From positions 48,695,893 to 48,759,892 of the forward strand of contig CM068544.1 of the NCBI GenBank assembly GCA_035048495.1: a stretch of DNA of 64,000 nucleotides, given 5' to 3'. Below are positions 31,463 to 43,467 of this stretch, piece by piece. Both the position numbers and the translations under genes were made by a program. Positions within the stretch are counted from its first letter, which is position 1. Each line of letters begins with the position of its first letter. A model generated the notes under the pieces. It ran no database searches and was not told the origin of the DNA. It saw nothing but the letters and a program-made list of their open reading frames with translations. The DNA is from Euptelea pleiosperma (taxonomy: Eukaryota; Streptophyta; Magnoliopsida; Ranunculales; Eupteleaceae).

Positions 31463-33003
31463 TCTATACTATAGCAGAGAAGTGGGCAGCGTCCCCCTCT
31501 CTCCTCCACATCAAGTTGACGTGACACTCTCCTCACACAGAGTACCATGTCATCAACACCAAGTTTCTATCATCTATTCTTCCTTCCTGCATTAATACAA
31601 TTAATGACTATATCAAAATTGAATTAGTTATATTAAGTGTATTTTATTCCAAAACCGTTACATATTATCAAAAACGTCTATCTCCTCTCTTAAAACATCT
31701 ATTTGGTTTCTTAAAATATCTTTCATTTTTAAAATGTTTCTTCGTTTTCTTAAAATTTTCTAAAACTCTCCTTAAAACGTCTCTAGGCTTTCCTAAAACA
31801 TCGATTTATATTTTTTTACCTAAAACTTCCTAAAATGTCTTTGCTTTCTGTATAAAATCTCTTCCTTCATTGTCCAATGGCTAAAACGTCTCCTAGCAAA
31901 AGACGTAGGAACAAAAATTTTCTCTACATTGATGTGGGCTAATCAACTTATTGACCATGTATTTTTTTTGCCTCATTGTATTTTTTTCTATTTTTTAGAT
32001 TATTTTTTTATTATTTTTTTCTTTTTCTATTTAATTAGACAAAAATTGTATATGGATAGAGAAAACATCAGTGATCTTTACACAACTCTCCACAAAAATT
32101 GCAGGCATGTCACATCCACTCCTCCCTTGAATTTCTATTTTCTTTTTATTTTTTTATCTATATTTTTATTCAGATTAATCGGAGCCTATTTAGATCAATT
32201 TTTTTTTCATCCACCTAAAAATAAATAAATATTTAATTCTACATGTATATAACAGATTGAAAATAGCCTGATGAATCAACACAAATCTATTATTTTTAAC
32301 AGCAATTGTCGAGTTCTTTAGCACCTACTCGACTGATAGAGCTTGGCAGGCTACAATTGAAGATAAAATAATGTGATCGGCTGATCCTTTGTAGCATGAT
32401 CACTTATCAAAACTTCATAAGTGCAGGTGAATATATTTTTTGAAGACCCAGAGCTTTGAGAAGTCACGCATCCTGCCAAAGAAAAAGAAATTGAGATAAT
32501 TTTCACTCTCGGCTACGATGAACACTCTTAAGAACGAATGGACGTATGAATGTGGATAAAAAAAGATTATTTTTTTTTTTAAGATTAATTTGATGTATGT
32601 AGCCATATTAGTTAAGAATTATAATGTAAAATAATTATAAACTAATAAGGATGTCTTGCTTATTGTATATTATTGTAGTTTTTTTTTTATCTTAAAGATC
32701 TTATTTATGAAGTCGCCGATAATACATTTTAGTCTTACGTAATTATATTACCGTTTTAAACGATGTGGTTATAACATAATTATTCTAGATATTTTTTGGA
32801 GATTTCTTTACTAAATATATTTAGAGCATAGTGTTAAATTTGTAGGTATTTTTTTATATGTAAGGGGTCCAATTATATTTTCATTTTAATTTTTATATAG
32901 TTATGAAAGTTTTTATTTTTTATTTTTTTATGAATTTCTTTGTTTATAAAGAAATTTCTTTTAATTTCACAACCCATGCTTTAGCACGGGCCAATAACAC
33001 TAG
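31463..33003 (+). mobile_element. Non-autonomous Helitron, 1541 bp
   Basis: The 5' end is TCTATACTATAGC preceded by A. The 3' end is AATAACACTAG followed by T, so the insertion is between A and T as for Helitrons. Ten bases before the CTAG terminus lies the hairpin CCCATGC-TTTA-GCACGGG (one mismatch). There is no Rep/helicase coding and no terminal inverted repeats. The interior is very AT-rich, with repeated TTAAAACATCT/TAAAACGTCT words near 31690-31880. Confidence 0.72.
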
Positions 33004-34184
33004 TTCTATCACTATTGTTCTTAGCTATTAAGGTTCTAGCCCAATTGGGGTGACTTGGTTCACTAAGACTTCAGTTCCCAGTGCGGGGTGAGAGTGGGTC
33101 CTAGCTCCTCTTTGATATTATGGGGTTGGGTTGCAATGCCATTGTCTTGAATTTTTTTAGTGTATTTTATGTAGGAATTTTTTTGATGTAGAACAAGTTG
33201 CGGATGATTACTTGAAGCAGTTTGATGAGCAGAAGGTCCCCAGGAAGCTTATAAGCACAACTTAATTTCAAATAGCTATAACTTTCCGATTGTAACTCGA
33301 AATTGCTATTATTGCATGTGCACACGATTGCCTCTACGAACTCTGCATGCTTAATTACTAAAAGGGTCAAAACGTCATTGCAAAGTCAACTTTTCTATTT
33401 TTAGTAGGTTTTTCTTTTTTCTTATTTTAATAGGTTTCTTTTGGGTTTTGATTTGTTATAGAAGGTCCTTGTTAGCAATTATAATAGTAGTAAGAAAGAT
33501 TTAGAAAAATTATAAAATTTATTATTTTAGTAATTTTATTATTTCGGAAAAGTAAGGGTTTTTAGATATATAAATAAGTTGTAATTGGGACAAATTTCAT
33601 TATTAAGAAGACTTGAATTATTAAAGTATCTTCTTCATCGTGCCCTATGAATATAAAGAGATTATGTGATTTTGGTTGAAGATGATGATTTTCTTCCTTT
33701 GTTTTTTCCATGATTGACTCTAAACGTTACTCTATGTCAGTTGATATCACAGTGAGGATCAATGGCTTACAATGACAACTCTAACTTGACTAATCTTCTA
33801 GATGTTGCTCCTGAGTGTCAAGTCATATTAGTAACTACGTTTGAGACCTTCTAACAAAATACTCAACAATTTGTTGTAGGTCGTGTAAACTGCAATTTTG
33901 CAGTTGACTCGGGCCTTAAACAGAAATCAGATTCAAAATAACAAACAAGTTATATTCAATGATAGAGATCTACGTGGTCATGGGCCAAGGTTCATGAATA
34001 ACTATAGGCAAGTCTATAACAGTGCCTACAATGTTTGAAGGCCAGTTTATCGGAGCAATCAACCAGGGAATCATTTCAACCGGTGCCCACAATGTCTGAA
34101 GGCCAATCTAACAACTTATACTGATGTAGTTGATGATGGCGAACGATATGCTGAGATACTATCTAGTTCTCAATGCAAGCCTTA
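33004..34184. other. Upstream part of a decayed retroelement region
   Basis: No intact frame. From about 33600, weak gag-like spacing leads into the gypsy RT remnant, but I could not identify a protein domain with confidence. Confidence 0.35.
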
Positions 34185-34600
34185 CTAACATACCCCATTA
34201 TAGGATGAGCATAAAAGAATTAGAAATCCTATAGGATCAAGTTGAGGGCTTGGATTGCAGGAGACTGATTTAAAAGTATGAGCCCATGTATTGTGCTAAC
34301 CTTTTAACTCTCGAGAAAGATGAAAGTTGGAGAATGTGCATAGATAGTATAACCATCAACAAAATAAATGTGAAGTATAGATTTCCTACACCGGAAATAT
34401 ACAACACTCTCAGACGTTTCTCTATGATTGATTTAAAAAGTGGGTACCATTAGATTCGCATTGGTCCATCCAAGTGATGAATGAAATATGTCTAAAGATG
34501 ATTTTTTTCGTAATGCTGCTTAGAATATCCAACGCACTAAGTATGTTTATGAGAGTGATGAACCAAATGCTCAAACTCACTATTATTTTAAACTTTGTAT
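34185..34600 (+). mobile_element. Ty3/gypsy reverse transcriptase remnant
   Basis: Frames interrupted by stops read YRMSIKELEIL, then KDESWRMCIDSITINKINVK, YRFPTP and FSMIDLKSGYH-IRIGPS, and later a VMNQ-like stretch. These match the order of the gypsy RT (YRMSPKE.., DGSWRMCVD.., FSKIDLKSGYHQIR). Multiple stops and frameshifts make it non-functional. Confidence 0.72.
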
Positions 34601-34604
34601 TTTT

Positions 34605-34790
34605 TTTTACGAAAAATACTATCACATGGATAATCTGACAATAATCCGTGTGGTTTGTGGCCATTGACCATTGGATTGAAGGGATCTACAGTCCACGAGG
34701 CAACATCTGCATGGATGTCTTGAATCCAATGGTCAAATGGCGACAATCGCCCGTATTTTTGTCCGGTGGGATAGCACGACTCTTTTTTTA
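34605..34790. repeat. Small fold-back MITE, copy 1
   Basis: The outer arms ACGAAAAATACTATC-CATGG and CCGGTGGGATAGCACGACTC are roughly inverted. The inner words GCCATTGACCATTGGATT and AATCCAATGGTCAAATGG are inverted. A related copy is at 54110..54310 (GGCCATTGACCGTTGGATTC, GACCGGACAAAAATAT). Confidence 0.5.
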
Positions 34791-35125
34791 ATTATTTTCA
34801 AATAGTGGAAGCTTTCAATCATCGCCATCCATGGACGCGATGAACCACATAACGGCCGTTTTTTTAAACCATGGATCAAACACATGAATCTTTTATTTCT
34901 TTGAGAGCTTTAATTTGTTTACTGGATAAACAAAGGGTGGAGGTGTCCTCGTATTCCCTTTTGTTTCTGACTAAAGAGAGCTTTCATCAGTTTCACACGT
35001 AAGCCTTACTTTTATTTGTCGCGTGTACTGACATTTGGAATCCCTGATAAAAACCCAAACGCACGGACATCCATATTATGACTCGAAGCGACTACCCACT
35101 GGACTGGACTGCAGTCTTCCCACTC

Positions 35126-35507
35126 GAGAAAACCTTCGCTCACACCTGTGTGAGCGAAGCCGATCACACACAACAATATGAACCACGTGGCACACTCTTA
35201 GAGGACTCTGACCGTATAGATGGTTGACCAGACCCTCGGTTGACCTAATCGGCCTGATTAGTTACGTTATAACTTTGGATCTAGTACCTAAAATAATGCT
35301 CAAAATTTTACGGTCATAATCAACCCATGAAAATGACTCCAATCCAATGCTTAGAAATCACTAATTAGGCTCATTTTTCGTTTACAAGTCCACCGAGGGA
35401 CTGGCCAAACATCCATACGGTCATCCTCCTCTAAGAGTGTGCTATATGGCTCATATTGTTGTGTGTGATCGGTTTGGCTCACACACAGATGTGAGCGAAG
35501 GTTACTC
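35126..35507. mobile_element. M1b fold-back MITE, ~382 bp
   Basis: The ends are GAGAAAACCTTCGCTCACAC and GTGAGCGAAGGTTACTC. Each is followed by an inner GTGTGAGCGAAGCCGATCAC arm. The core is AATCGGCCTGATTAGT and TCACTAATTAGGCTCATTTT. G-boxes have decayed (ACCACGTGGC; GCTATATGGC). Flanking 9-mers do not match convincingly. Confidence 0.68.
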
Positions 35508-35699
35508 TCTCCACAACTACTTCCTGTTTATGAACAAATTATCTCTCTTTCTTCCTCTTTTCTATCTCCCTTTTTCCAAGTAAAGTTCAGCTGCGCAAAG
35601 TAAGAACTAAATAATTTTTTTTTTTTTGCATTATTCTTAGTATTCTATGTAAATCTCTGTATAAAAATTCTTTTAGATCTGAAATGTCAAATTAGGGTT

Positions 35700-35905
35700 T
35701 ATAGTCCGTCACAAATGGTATAGGGGTTCTTTATGACCGTTTATAGTGGCCGTTATAACTGGTCACATCAGTTCAAGTAAATCAAGGTCAGAAAATTAAT
35801 TTTTTTTATTATTAAAGAACCAAGATAATAGTCAAAAAGAGCTTTTTTTTTTTTTTAAATAGCGGCCGTTATTTCCGTTACAACGGACATACTGTTTAAA
35901 CCATT
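35700..35905. repeat. H1-variant fragment
   Basis: Contains GTGGCCGTTATAACTGGTCA at the left and GCGGCCGTTATTTCCGTTAC with TGTTTAAACCATTC at the right, matching the variant at 28694..28990. Ends uncertain. Confidence 0.4.
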
Positions 35906-36659
35906 CTATTAACCAAAAAAAAATAAAATCAAAAGTAACCAACAAGTAGGGCATTCTTTAGCTTTTGTTATAATCAAGTTGCGAATATATTTTCTTCCCG
36001 GGGTATCCAAGATCCACCGATTCAATATGATATAAAACAGCCCTAATAATCTTTTTTTTTTCTTTTTTTTTTAATAACATAAAGTACTGATAAACTAATA
36101 TTAGAATCATAATTGAGAACCTTAAGTTATGGCTTTGATTGGCTTAAAACATTATTATTGTTAAAAAGTCATTTTTTCCCTTTATATAAGTTGAGATCCA
36201 ATCAGTGACCTAGCCATTGCTATATACACCCAACAATTTCATTACAAACTCAACTCTGAAATATTGGAGAACCACCAATTCCATGTGATATGGACATTAT
36301 AACACTTCTCATAATCTTTCAAACATTAAAAGGTAAAAAGTTGAGTCAATATAAAACCAAATTTGAGAACCTTTTGACTTCATATTGACTGAATTAGCTT
36401 AAAAACATTGTTGTTAAGAAAAATAAGAATTAGTCTTTGTTTGGTAGGTTGGAATTTGACCCCTAACCTTGTGATCACAACATGAAATATTATGAAATTT
36501 AGGTATAAATACCGTGATAAGGTACATTAGGTACACCATATCAATATTGACGTATCTCATCCCGATATTTTCATTTTTGTCACGATTTAGATTAATATCA
36601 ATTCGGATTAGATCATTAAGCTCCGTATTGTTGCCCTACATATAGTAAAACCTTTTTTC

Positions 36660-36833
36660 TAGATCAATACTTCTCTGACTCAGTAAGCAGGAGGTCCTAA
36701 GTTCGACTCCTCGGGAGGCCATACCCCCTGGGATTTATCACAGTACATCAGGCACGTGGGGAATAGGTGACTTACGTGCCCTACGGGATTAGTCAGGTGC
36801 TCTCAGAGGCCTAGATACACGTGGTATATAAAA
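36660..36833 (+). mobile_element. Au-like SINE (tRNA-derived)
   Basis: A B-box-like stretch (GGTCCTAAGTTCGACTCC) follows CTCAGTAAGCAGGA. Downstream are GGGATTAGTCAGGTGCTCTC, AGGCCTAGATACACG and TATATAAAAAAAA. The order (pol III box, GGGATTAGTC.GGTGC, final short A/T tail) is that of plant Au SINEs. The A-box is not clear and divergence is considerable. Confidence 0.55.
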
Positions 36834-37456
36834 AAAACACTTCCTAATATACAAAATCGTTTTCTAGAAATATTTTTTTGTTAATCATTGAGCTAATAAC
36901 CCTAATTAACCATTCATAAGTTCAATCCCACTTTAGTTAACACATTTAAAAGACCATTTTAAAATTTATTTGGATTAAATTAATATAATTCGAGCACGAC
37001 TTTTGAATTTTTAACCTAATTAAAGAGAAATCAATTTATTAGTGACCAAAAGGGAAGGATGAAATTGGAATGCTGTTGGTGAGGAAGATGTTGGATAATA
37101 AGGTCAAAGTTAAGGGTAAAATTGGAAGTCAAGTAAAAAATTAAGAATTTTACGTATTAAACGGGATAGATGAGACGTTAGATTTACGGATTATTGAAAA
37201 CGGAGTTCTGTAAATATTACTAAAAATGGACTGTAGGAGATAACGAAGCAAAAAAAAAAATTGTCATTTCAGAGGGTCGTTTCTGTCAAATCTCTTTAAT
37301 ATCAGGGCACTTGGGGAAATACGAATCTAGTAAGGCTTCCCTGATTTGGAAGGTAATAAGTAGCTGTTTATTCTCATACATGATTAGCCTTCAAAAGCTC
37401 CTGCTCCCTTCCGGTGCACCCGCATTTTCAATTTCTTTGATAGGCCAATCTCACAA
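36834..37456. other. Intergenic, AT-rich, nothing recognised
   Basis: No open frame of note and no sequence shared with other parts of the window was seen. Confidence 0.4.
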
Positions 37457-37850
37457 GGGTCGGGCTCCGTTGACAGCTCTTAAATGACAGGATTTTGTAC
37501 AGGACACAAATATGTGCCATATGGCACACTCTTAAGAGGACTCTGACCGTATGGATGTTTGTCCAATCCCTAGGGGGACCTACAAACCAAAACTCAGCCT
37601 GATTAGTGATTTCTAGACTTTGGATCTTTGTACCTCAAATACTGCTATAATTCCCAGTGTTGAGATCAACCCATGAAAATAAGTCCAATCCAACGCCTAG
37701 AAATCACTAATCAGGCTAAATTTTGGTTTGTAGCTCCAGCTAGATATTGGACAAACATCCATACGCTTAGACCCTCCACGAGTGTGCCACGTGGCATATA
37801 TTGTATACTGTACATAATCCTATAATTTCAGGGCTGTCGGCGGACCTAAA
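37457..37850. mobile_element. M1c fold-back MITE, right end interrupted
   Basis: The left end is GGGTCGGGCTCCGTTGACAG. The core CAGCCTGATTAGTGATTTCT is followed, inverted, by AGAAATCACTAATCAGGCT. G-box at 37786..37795. The right end reads GGGCTGTCGGCGGACC, where the expected GAGCCCGACCC is replaced by the next fold-back element. Confidence 0.65.
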
Positions 37851-38013
37851 TTTTTGGACATAAATTTTCACCAAAAATCTCGTCCATGTATCTCAAGAAT
37901 CCAATGGTGGTTGACCATGCTGAGCTGGCATTCACTTTTGCCAAAGCAAAAATCACAGTTGGATTCTCAGAATCCACGAGAGCTTCGGTGAAAATTTAGG
38001 TCATCGGAACCTA
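37845..38013. repeat. Short fold-back element
   Basis: The arms GACCTAAATTTT..ATTTTCACC and GGTGAAAATTTAGGTC are inverted, as are GAATCCAATGGTGGTTGA and CACAGTTGGATTC. It is distantly similar in layout to 27118..27342 (both have GGATTC/GAATCC and a GTTGA-GCTGACAT-type centre). Confidence 0.5.
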
Positions 38014-38029
38014 CTCTCTCTCTCTCTCT

Positions 38030-38200
38030 TTCTAGGGTCAGGATCGGGGGACAACATTTTTCACAATATGATGATCATAATCACAAAAAATCAGCCCATT
38101 TCGGTATTGCTAACTATATAAAAATTTGACATAAATTAAAATTCAAGTCAATTTTCAAAGTGGACTGATTTTTTGTGAGGATGGCCTCCACATTATAGAC
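38030..38200. repeat. M3 MITE fragment
   Basis: Begins TAGGGTCAGGATCGGGGGAC, the M3 left end, then CACAAAAAATCAGCCCATTT and TTTTGTGAGGATGGCCTCC. The right end is absent. A CT microsatellite precedes it (about 38012-38030). Confidence 0.55.
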
Positions 38201-38517
38201 AAATCGATGAATGGTTGGATTGTCCAATTCTATGCGGCCTCTCACCACCGGGTATAAGAATTGAATGTAAGAAATGGGTATAATATCCTTAATTATGTAT
38301 ATATTTTAATTCAGAAAATAATATATCCGTTGCGCATGTAATGGGAATGGGACCCGTCGAGGAGACTGTACTGTACATGCCAAAAATTATCCAATCAGAT
38401 GATCATATACCGATCCATCTGTAACATTTTGAATGGTCAAAACACGGAGTAAGAAAGTTAAGAAAGAGTGATAAATATGATGGTTGATTTCCGGGTAATG
38501 AGATCCCTAGGTGGGAC

Positions 38518-38847
38518 CATAGTTAGTAAATTCTCGAATTATCCAAGCAAACGAACCGAACAACATCCTATTCAAAGAAATGAAAAATTCGCTCATTTTT
38601 TAACATGATCGAATTATTCTCGAACAATTCACAAACTTTTTCGAATTAATCCCGCATTATTTAGTTATGAACACGAAAATTCATTTTATTAGTCAAAAAA
38701 TTGCCAATAATTTGTTCTTTTATGTTTTATTTTAATTGTTAAATTATTTTTGCCAAATTTTTTAACACATTTTTAAACGATAAACCCAAATTGAACTTGA
38801 ACATTTCCTGCACCACATTTTTGCCGCACTCCAAAATGCTAACCATG
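38518..38847. mobile_element. T6 hAT-like MITE, copy 3, 330 bp
   Basis: The ends are CATAGTTAGTAAATTC and the inverse GAATGC-like CCAAAATGCTAACCATG. The 8-bp flanks GGTGGGAC (38510..38517) and GGTGGGGC (38848..38855) match 7/8. Copies at 4218..4560 and 10474..10752 share internal words. Confidence 0.7.
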
Positions 38848-40164
38848 GGTGGGGCACAAGGAATGGTAGGTTTTGGCCGCTATCGATACGCCATGACTAT
38901 TAAGTTGGTCGCAAATAAAAAAAAAAAAAATGTGTACAAAGTAAGTCATAATAGACGTAAGAATGGTTTACAAATACGGAGCGTCTAGAAGATAAAAATT
39001 AAACTTGAAGAAGTCAACATCGCAGTTATTATACAATTAGGGTTTAAGATGTAGCATAACATCTAACCAGTTGTCCCCTCCATCAAATCTTTTTTTAAGG
39101 TTCTGCTTTACAAACTCAGTTAAGTAATCATTAAAATTTAAATTCTTCTTCTAAGAATGCCATCTTTTTTTTTTTTTCTTTTTCTGCATTCTTAATCAAA
39201 CATTAAACAAAAATCCTTCATTGTTGCTTCTCTCTCTTTCTCTATTGTTCATGTTCAACCTGCTCATCACTCTATCCAAGAATTCTCTAAATCCAATAGT
39301 TAGGATACAGAGTTTGAAAGTGGCCCGCCAAAGACATCATCATCACTAAGGTATATGTGTAGAACACATCAGATTTCCTCCTTTTATTTCAAACAATTTA
39401 ATCCAGAAAACAAAAAAAACTAAAAAAATAAGGTCCTCCAATCATAAAATAAGAACACCTTCTACTTCATCCAACACACTGTTGTCTAAATTCCTATCTT
39501 ATCAGAAAAATAAGTCGTGACTTTCACCAATTAAATTGAAACACAAACAACAATTAGGATAGAGGTTAAAAACCTAAAGTCTTAAACCATTATTTCAGAT
39601 AAAAATAAAAAAAACCTAAAATCCACAAAGTGTAACATCGACGAGGGGTTATGAGGTGTTTGACCCTAGTAGTAGTGAGAGGTGAGAGGAGAGGGTCCAC
39701 CACGTGAATACCAGCATTCTCTCACTCTCATTCATCCATTGAGCTCTTTTTACGTCCCATCTTCCCCACTTTTTCTCTTCTTCTTTCCTCTCCTCTCCCT
39801 TCTCGCTCTCTCTCCTCTCTCTCTCTCTCCATTTCACAAAACCAAAAACCTGGTTACAGAATCCAGTAAGAAGAAAGAAATAACACAAATCTTTTTTTCT
39901 CATCGCTTCTCCACTGAAAGATTCTTAACTGAGTTCAGAAGAAATTCAAGTAACAGAGAGAAGAAATAGAAACCCACGAAGAGAATTGATCAGCAGAAAC
40001 AAAGAGAAGAAAAACAAGCCACGAAGTGCAATCGAAGTATGAACGAAGAGAAAGATCAAAAACCCACTTAGAAAAACCAAAGAATAGAAGAAAAGATCAA
40101 TAGTTCAATACCCACCACCACCAGGCAAAATTCGAAGAAAAGAAGAGGAAAACCAATATCAACA
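38848..40164 (+). other. Upstream region of the ALOG gene
   Basis: No other gene is supported. A pyrimidine-rich stretch (TCTCTCTCCTCTCTCTCTCT) at about 39800-39830 and an A/G-rich leader just before the ATG are typical of plant 5' UTRs. Transcription start not determined. Confidence 0.45.
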
Positions 40165-40836
40165 GTGATGGATTCAACGTCGAGTGGTGCATCGGAACCG
40201 AACGCGTCAGGCGAGGGTCCATCCGCGACGGGTGGAGGAGCCGCTGAGGGATCGGCGGCGCCGCCACCGAGTCGGTATGAGTCACAGAAGAGGCGAGACT
40301 GGAATACTTTCTTGCAGTACCTGAAGAACCACAAGCCCCCTTTATCGCTTGCTCGGTGTAGCGGTGCACACGTAATCGAGTTTTTGAAGTACTTGGACCA
40401 GTTTGGTAAGACTAAGGTGCACCTCTCCGGGTGCGCCTACTTCGGCCACCCGAACCCACCTGCGCCGTGTGCGTGTCCACTCAAGCAAGCTTGGGGAAGC
40501 CTCGACGCGCTCATCGGACGGCTGAGGGCGGCCTATGAGGAGAACGGTGGACGGCCCGAGTCGAACCCGTTTGGGGCGAGAGCGGTGAGGATTTATCTGA
40601 GGGAGGTGAGAGAAGGGCAGGCAAAGGCGAGAGGAATACCGTATGAGAAGAAGAAGCGTAAGAGACCGACAACGGTGGCTGTGACGGTGGCCAGTGCTTC
40701 GTCTTCAGTGGCTCAAGTGGTTGATGGTGGTGGTGGTGGTGGAGGGTCGTCTTCTGATGCTGCAGCTGTTACTGTTGCCGCTTCTTCTACTGTTGCTCCT
40801 CCTCCTCCTCCTCCTCCTACTACTACTTCCGTATAG
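40165..40836 (+). CDS. LSH: ALOG-domain protein, LIGHT-DEPENDENT SHORT HYPOCOTYLS family
   Basis: A single-exon gene for 223 residues, the usual size and structure of plant LSH/G1-like genes. The ALOG domain (about residues 35-157) starts [19 protein letters not shown] and includes [21 protein letters not shown] zinc-ribbon insert follows (C89, H94, C101 and C103 in [18 protein letters not shown]), then [17 protein letters not shown] and [21 protein letters not shown] basic nuclear signal (KKKRKR, 161-166) comes next. The DNA-binding domain is derived from tyrosine-recombinase-like folds, and members are nuclear regulators of organ boundaries and meristem differentiation. The flanks are low complexity: a Gly/Ser/Ala N-terminus, a poly-Gly run and a C-terminal poly-Pro run. 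Start: the first ATG of the frame, preceded by an A-rich leader. Which LSH paralogue it is cannot be told from the domain alone. Confidence 0.95.
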   Translation: MMDSTSSGASEPNASGEGPSATGGGAAEGSAAPPPSRYESQKRRDWNTFLQYLKNHKPPLSLARCSGAHVIEFLKYLDQFGKTKVHLSGCAYFGHPNPPAPCACPLKQAWGSLDALIGRLRAAYEENGGRPESNPFGARAVRIYLREVREGQAKARGIPYEKKKRKRPTTVAVTVASASSSVAQVVDGGGGGGGSSSDAAAVTVAASSTVAPPPPPPPTTTSV

Positions 40837-40959
40837 CCTCACTGCTTCTTTATTTTTAATTGTTATTCTGAGTTTTTATATGTGGCGATTCCCTTATAAT
40901 TTGATCGACGCATGAACCAATTTAGTTAGCGATCTCTTCCTTTTCTTCTTCATCTACTC

Positions 40960-41063
40960 TCTCTCTCTCTCAAACACGCACACAAACACACACAGAGTTG
41001 GGATCAATTATCTCTCTCAAAAACACACACACACACAGTTGAGAGTCTTGAGACTTGAGATCA

Positions 41064-41106
<43 letters not shown>

Positions 41107-41280
41107 CTCTTTAACACACACACACACAGAGTTGGGATCAATTCTCTCTCTCAAAAACACACACACTCACAGTTGAGAGTCTTGAGACTTGAGATCAATC
41201 ATCTCTCTCTCTCTCTCTCTCTCACATACACCACAGACACACACACAGTTGAAACTTGAAACTTGAGATCAATCAAATAA
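40960..41280. repeat. CT/CA microsatellites within a duplicated ~134-bp unit
   Basis: The unit CAGAGTTGGGATCAATT, CTCTCTCAAAAACACACAC, GTTGAGAGTCTTGAGACTTG, ATCAATCATCTCTCTC occurs at about 40993 and 41127, with a partial third copy from about 41233. Pure CT runs lie at about 41068-41100 and 41203-41223. It lies just downstream of the ALOG gene, probably in its 3' UTR or beyond. Confidence 0.8.
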
Positions 41281-43079
41281 TAGAAAGTAGAGACACCCCA
41301 CTGTGCTTCACTGTCTCTCTCCAATATGTTGAAACTCGTCTTTATATTACATGAACCATTAAAAGGAGAACATAAGTTTCGATGGGCTACTTCTTTTGGT
41401 TATCTTTGTTCACCTATAGTAATTAACTTTCATGTAGAACTGGAAACCCCGTTAATTTTCTTATTTTTATTCTTCTCTCGAATCTATCTATGTTTCATCA
41501 TACCCATCAAGAAATTTTATCAATATTGTCTGGTTTTCTTTTTTCTTTTTAGCTCGACTTTTAAAGCGAAACAGTAAAACCTCCTTACTTTCATGTTCTT
41601 CATCATCATGAATTAATAACAAGCTGTAATTTAATCGATCCATAAATAAATAAAATTACTAAAATCCATGTCTACCTCCTTTTTTTTTTTTGTTTGAAGA
41701 ATCCATGTCTACTTCGTTTGCTTCTCTTTGTGAACCCAATAATTGACATTCAAGAAGAAAAAAGAAGCCCCATCAATTTCTTTCTTCTTCTTATCTGATT
41801 ATGAGTTCTTGTTTTCTGTTCATAAATGGTTAACTCACTACGTGTGCGCATTGATGGGAAGATTGTGGTGATGGTAGTGACGGCCGACGGATATACTACA
41901 GGTCTACTACTACAACTGGTCCCGGATCGGCTGGGCGTCCGGGGGGATTATATCAGGTTCTGAATCCTGATGGCACACGTGCGCCACTGACCCACCTACG
42001 CATTTGGACTTTCATTTTCAGGTGCCCTTCTCTCTATACTATGACCTGATTTGGGATTTCTGGATTTCTGGATTTTGGATTGAGAGGGGCGGGGAGGGGA
42101 CGCTCTTTGATCTTTGCATCTCTACTCCATCTCTTTCATTTTTTTTTTCTCATCTATTATGAAAACAACATAAGGAGAAGAAGAAACGAATAAAAGATTA
42201 AAAAAAACGGGAGAGAGAAAAATCTTGCTGATCTTTTTCCTCTTATTTTATTTTCACTAACCACCACCTTGGTGTGACAACGACCGGCGGCCGACCCTTT
42301 CTCCCATTTTTTTTAAATTTCATTAAGAGCGAATATTAATGTATAGAACTATAGATTATATTAAGCATAAAAGCCACCACTCACTAACAAACCCTATTCA
42401 AAAATTCAATGTAGACCCATTTCTTAATAACCATTACTAGTGCCTATAGCTAATTCAGTTACCCATATTCTTCTTCTGCTTCTTCTTCCACACCTACGTA
42501 CATTGAATTTGATCCAATTTTTATAGTTCAATTTGTTGTTTTCTCTTTCTAGCTAGTTCAAAATTACATATTCCAACCTACAAAAAGGAAACGTTTCCGT
42601 TTCTTCTTCGTCTTATTTATGTTTCACATTGTGACTTTTTCCATTTCAATCCAAAGAAAAAGTCACAAAAACATGACTACCTCAGCAGTTTTTTTTTTAA
42701 TTTTATTTTGGGGTGATACACAGTTCTTCTTCATCTTCTGTCACGAATTCCAATGAAATTGAAGTAATTTTCCATGACTAGAATCGTTTTTATTACCGAG
42801 AAAATCACCCATTTCTTCATTTTCTTTCATTGTGACTTCATCCATTGAATCCCCTTAAACCATAGCTAGAATAACCTTTTTTTCTCTTTTTTGGGGTTTT
42901 TTTCATTGTTTTCATACTCTCGAGTCTCGATCTAAGTTTTTTTATTTTTTGAAGTCGAATAAGATTTTGATCACAGTTTTGGATAAGCTCGTCACAGTTA
43001 GATTAAGGGGGCGGTCAAAAACACATAACATAGCAAGCAAAAAACAGAACTTCAAATAAATTTATTTTTTGTTTGATAG
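41281..43079. other. Intergenic, AT/pyrimidine-rich
   Basis: T-rich and CTT-rich stretches dominate. The open frame 41326..41577 (+) has no recognisable homology. No repeat shared with the window was identified until the M1a element. Confidence 0.4.
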
Positions 43080-43088
43080 GTGCTCTTT

Positions 43089-43467
43089 GAGCAAGACTTG
43101 CCCGACCACCCGTGGTCAGGTAGCTTCCTGACCACCTACAATATAAGCCACGTGGAAATTTATTAGAGGACACTGACCACTGACCGTATAGATGTTTGAC
43201 CAATCTGTAAGTGGACCTACAAACCAAAAATCAGCCTGATTAGTGATTTCAAAACCGTTGGATCTTTATACGGAAATAATGGTAAATAATGCTCAAATTC
43301 TTACGGCTAAGATCAACTAACTCTTAGAAATCACTGATCAGGTTGATTTTGGGTTTGTAGGTCCACCTAGGGATTGGCCAAACATCTATACGATCAGCGT
43401 CCTCTAATAAATTTTCATGTGGCTTATATTGTAAGTGGCAGGTAGCTAGGTCAGGCAAGTCTTGCTC
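43089..43467. mobile_element. M1a fold-back MITE, 379 bp
   Basis: Perfectly inverted ends GAGCAAGACTTGCC and GGCAAGTCTTGCTC. The 9-bp flanks GTGCTCTTT (43080..43088) and GTGCTGTTT (43468..43476) differ at one position. The left arm also has an extra inverted pair, CCGACCACCCGTGGTCAGG, as in 5407..5789. The core is the M1 type; G-boxes have decayed (GCCACGTGGA). Confidence 0.8.

Noticed and set aside
36660..36720. tRNA gene
   Set aside because: Only a B-box-like stretch fits; no cloverleaf or acceptor stem could be built, and the downstream sequence is that of a SINE.
40097..40369. Antisense frames over the ALOG gene
   Set aside because: Shadows of the strongly supported ALOG reading frame.
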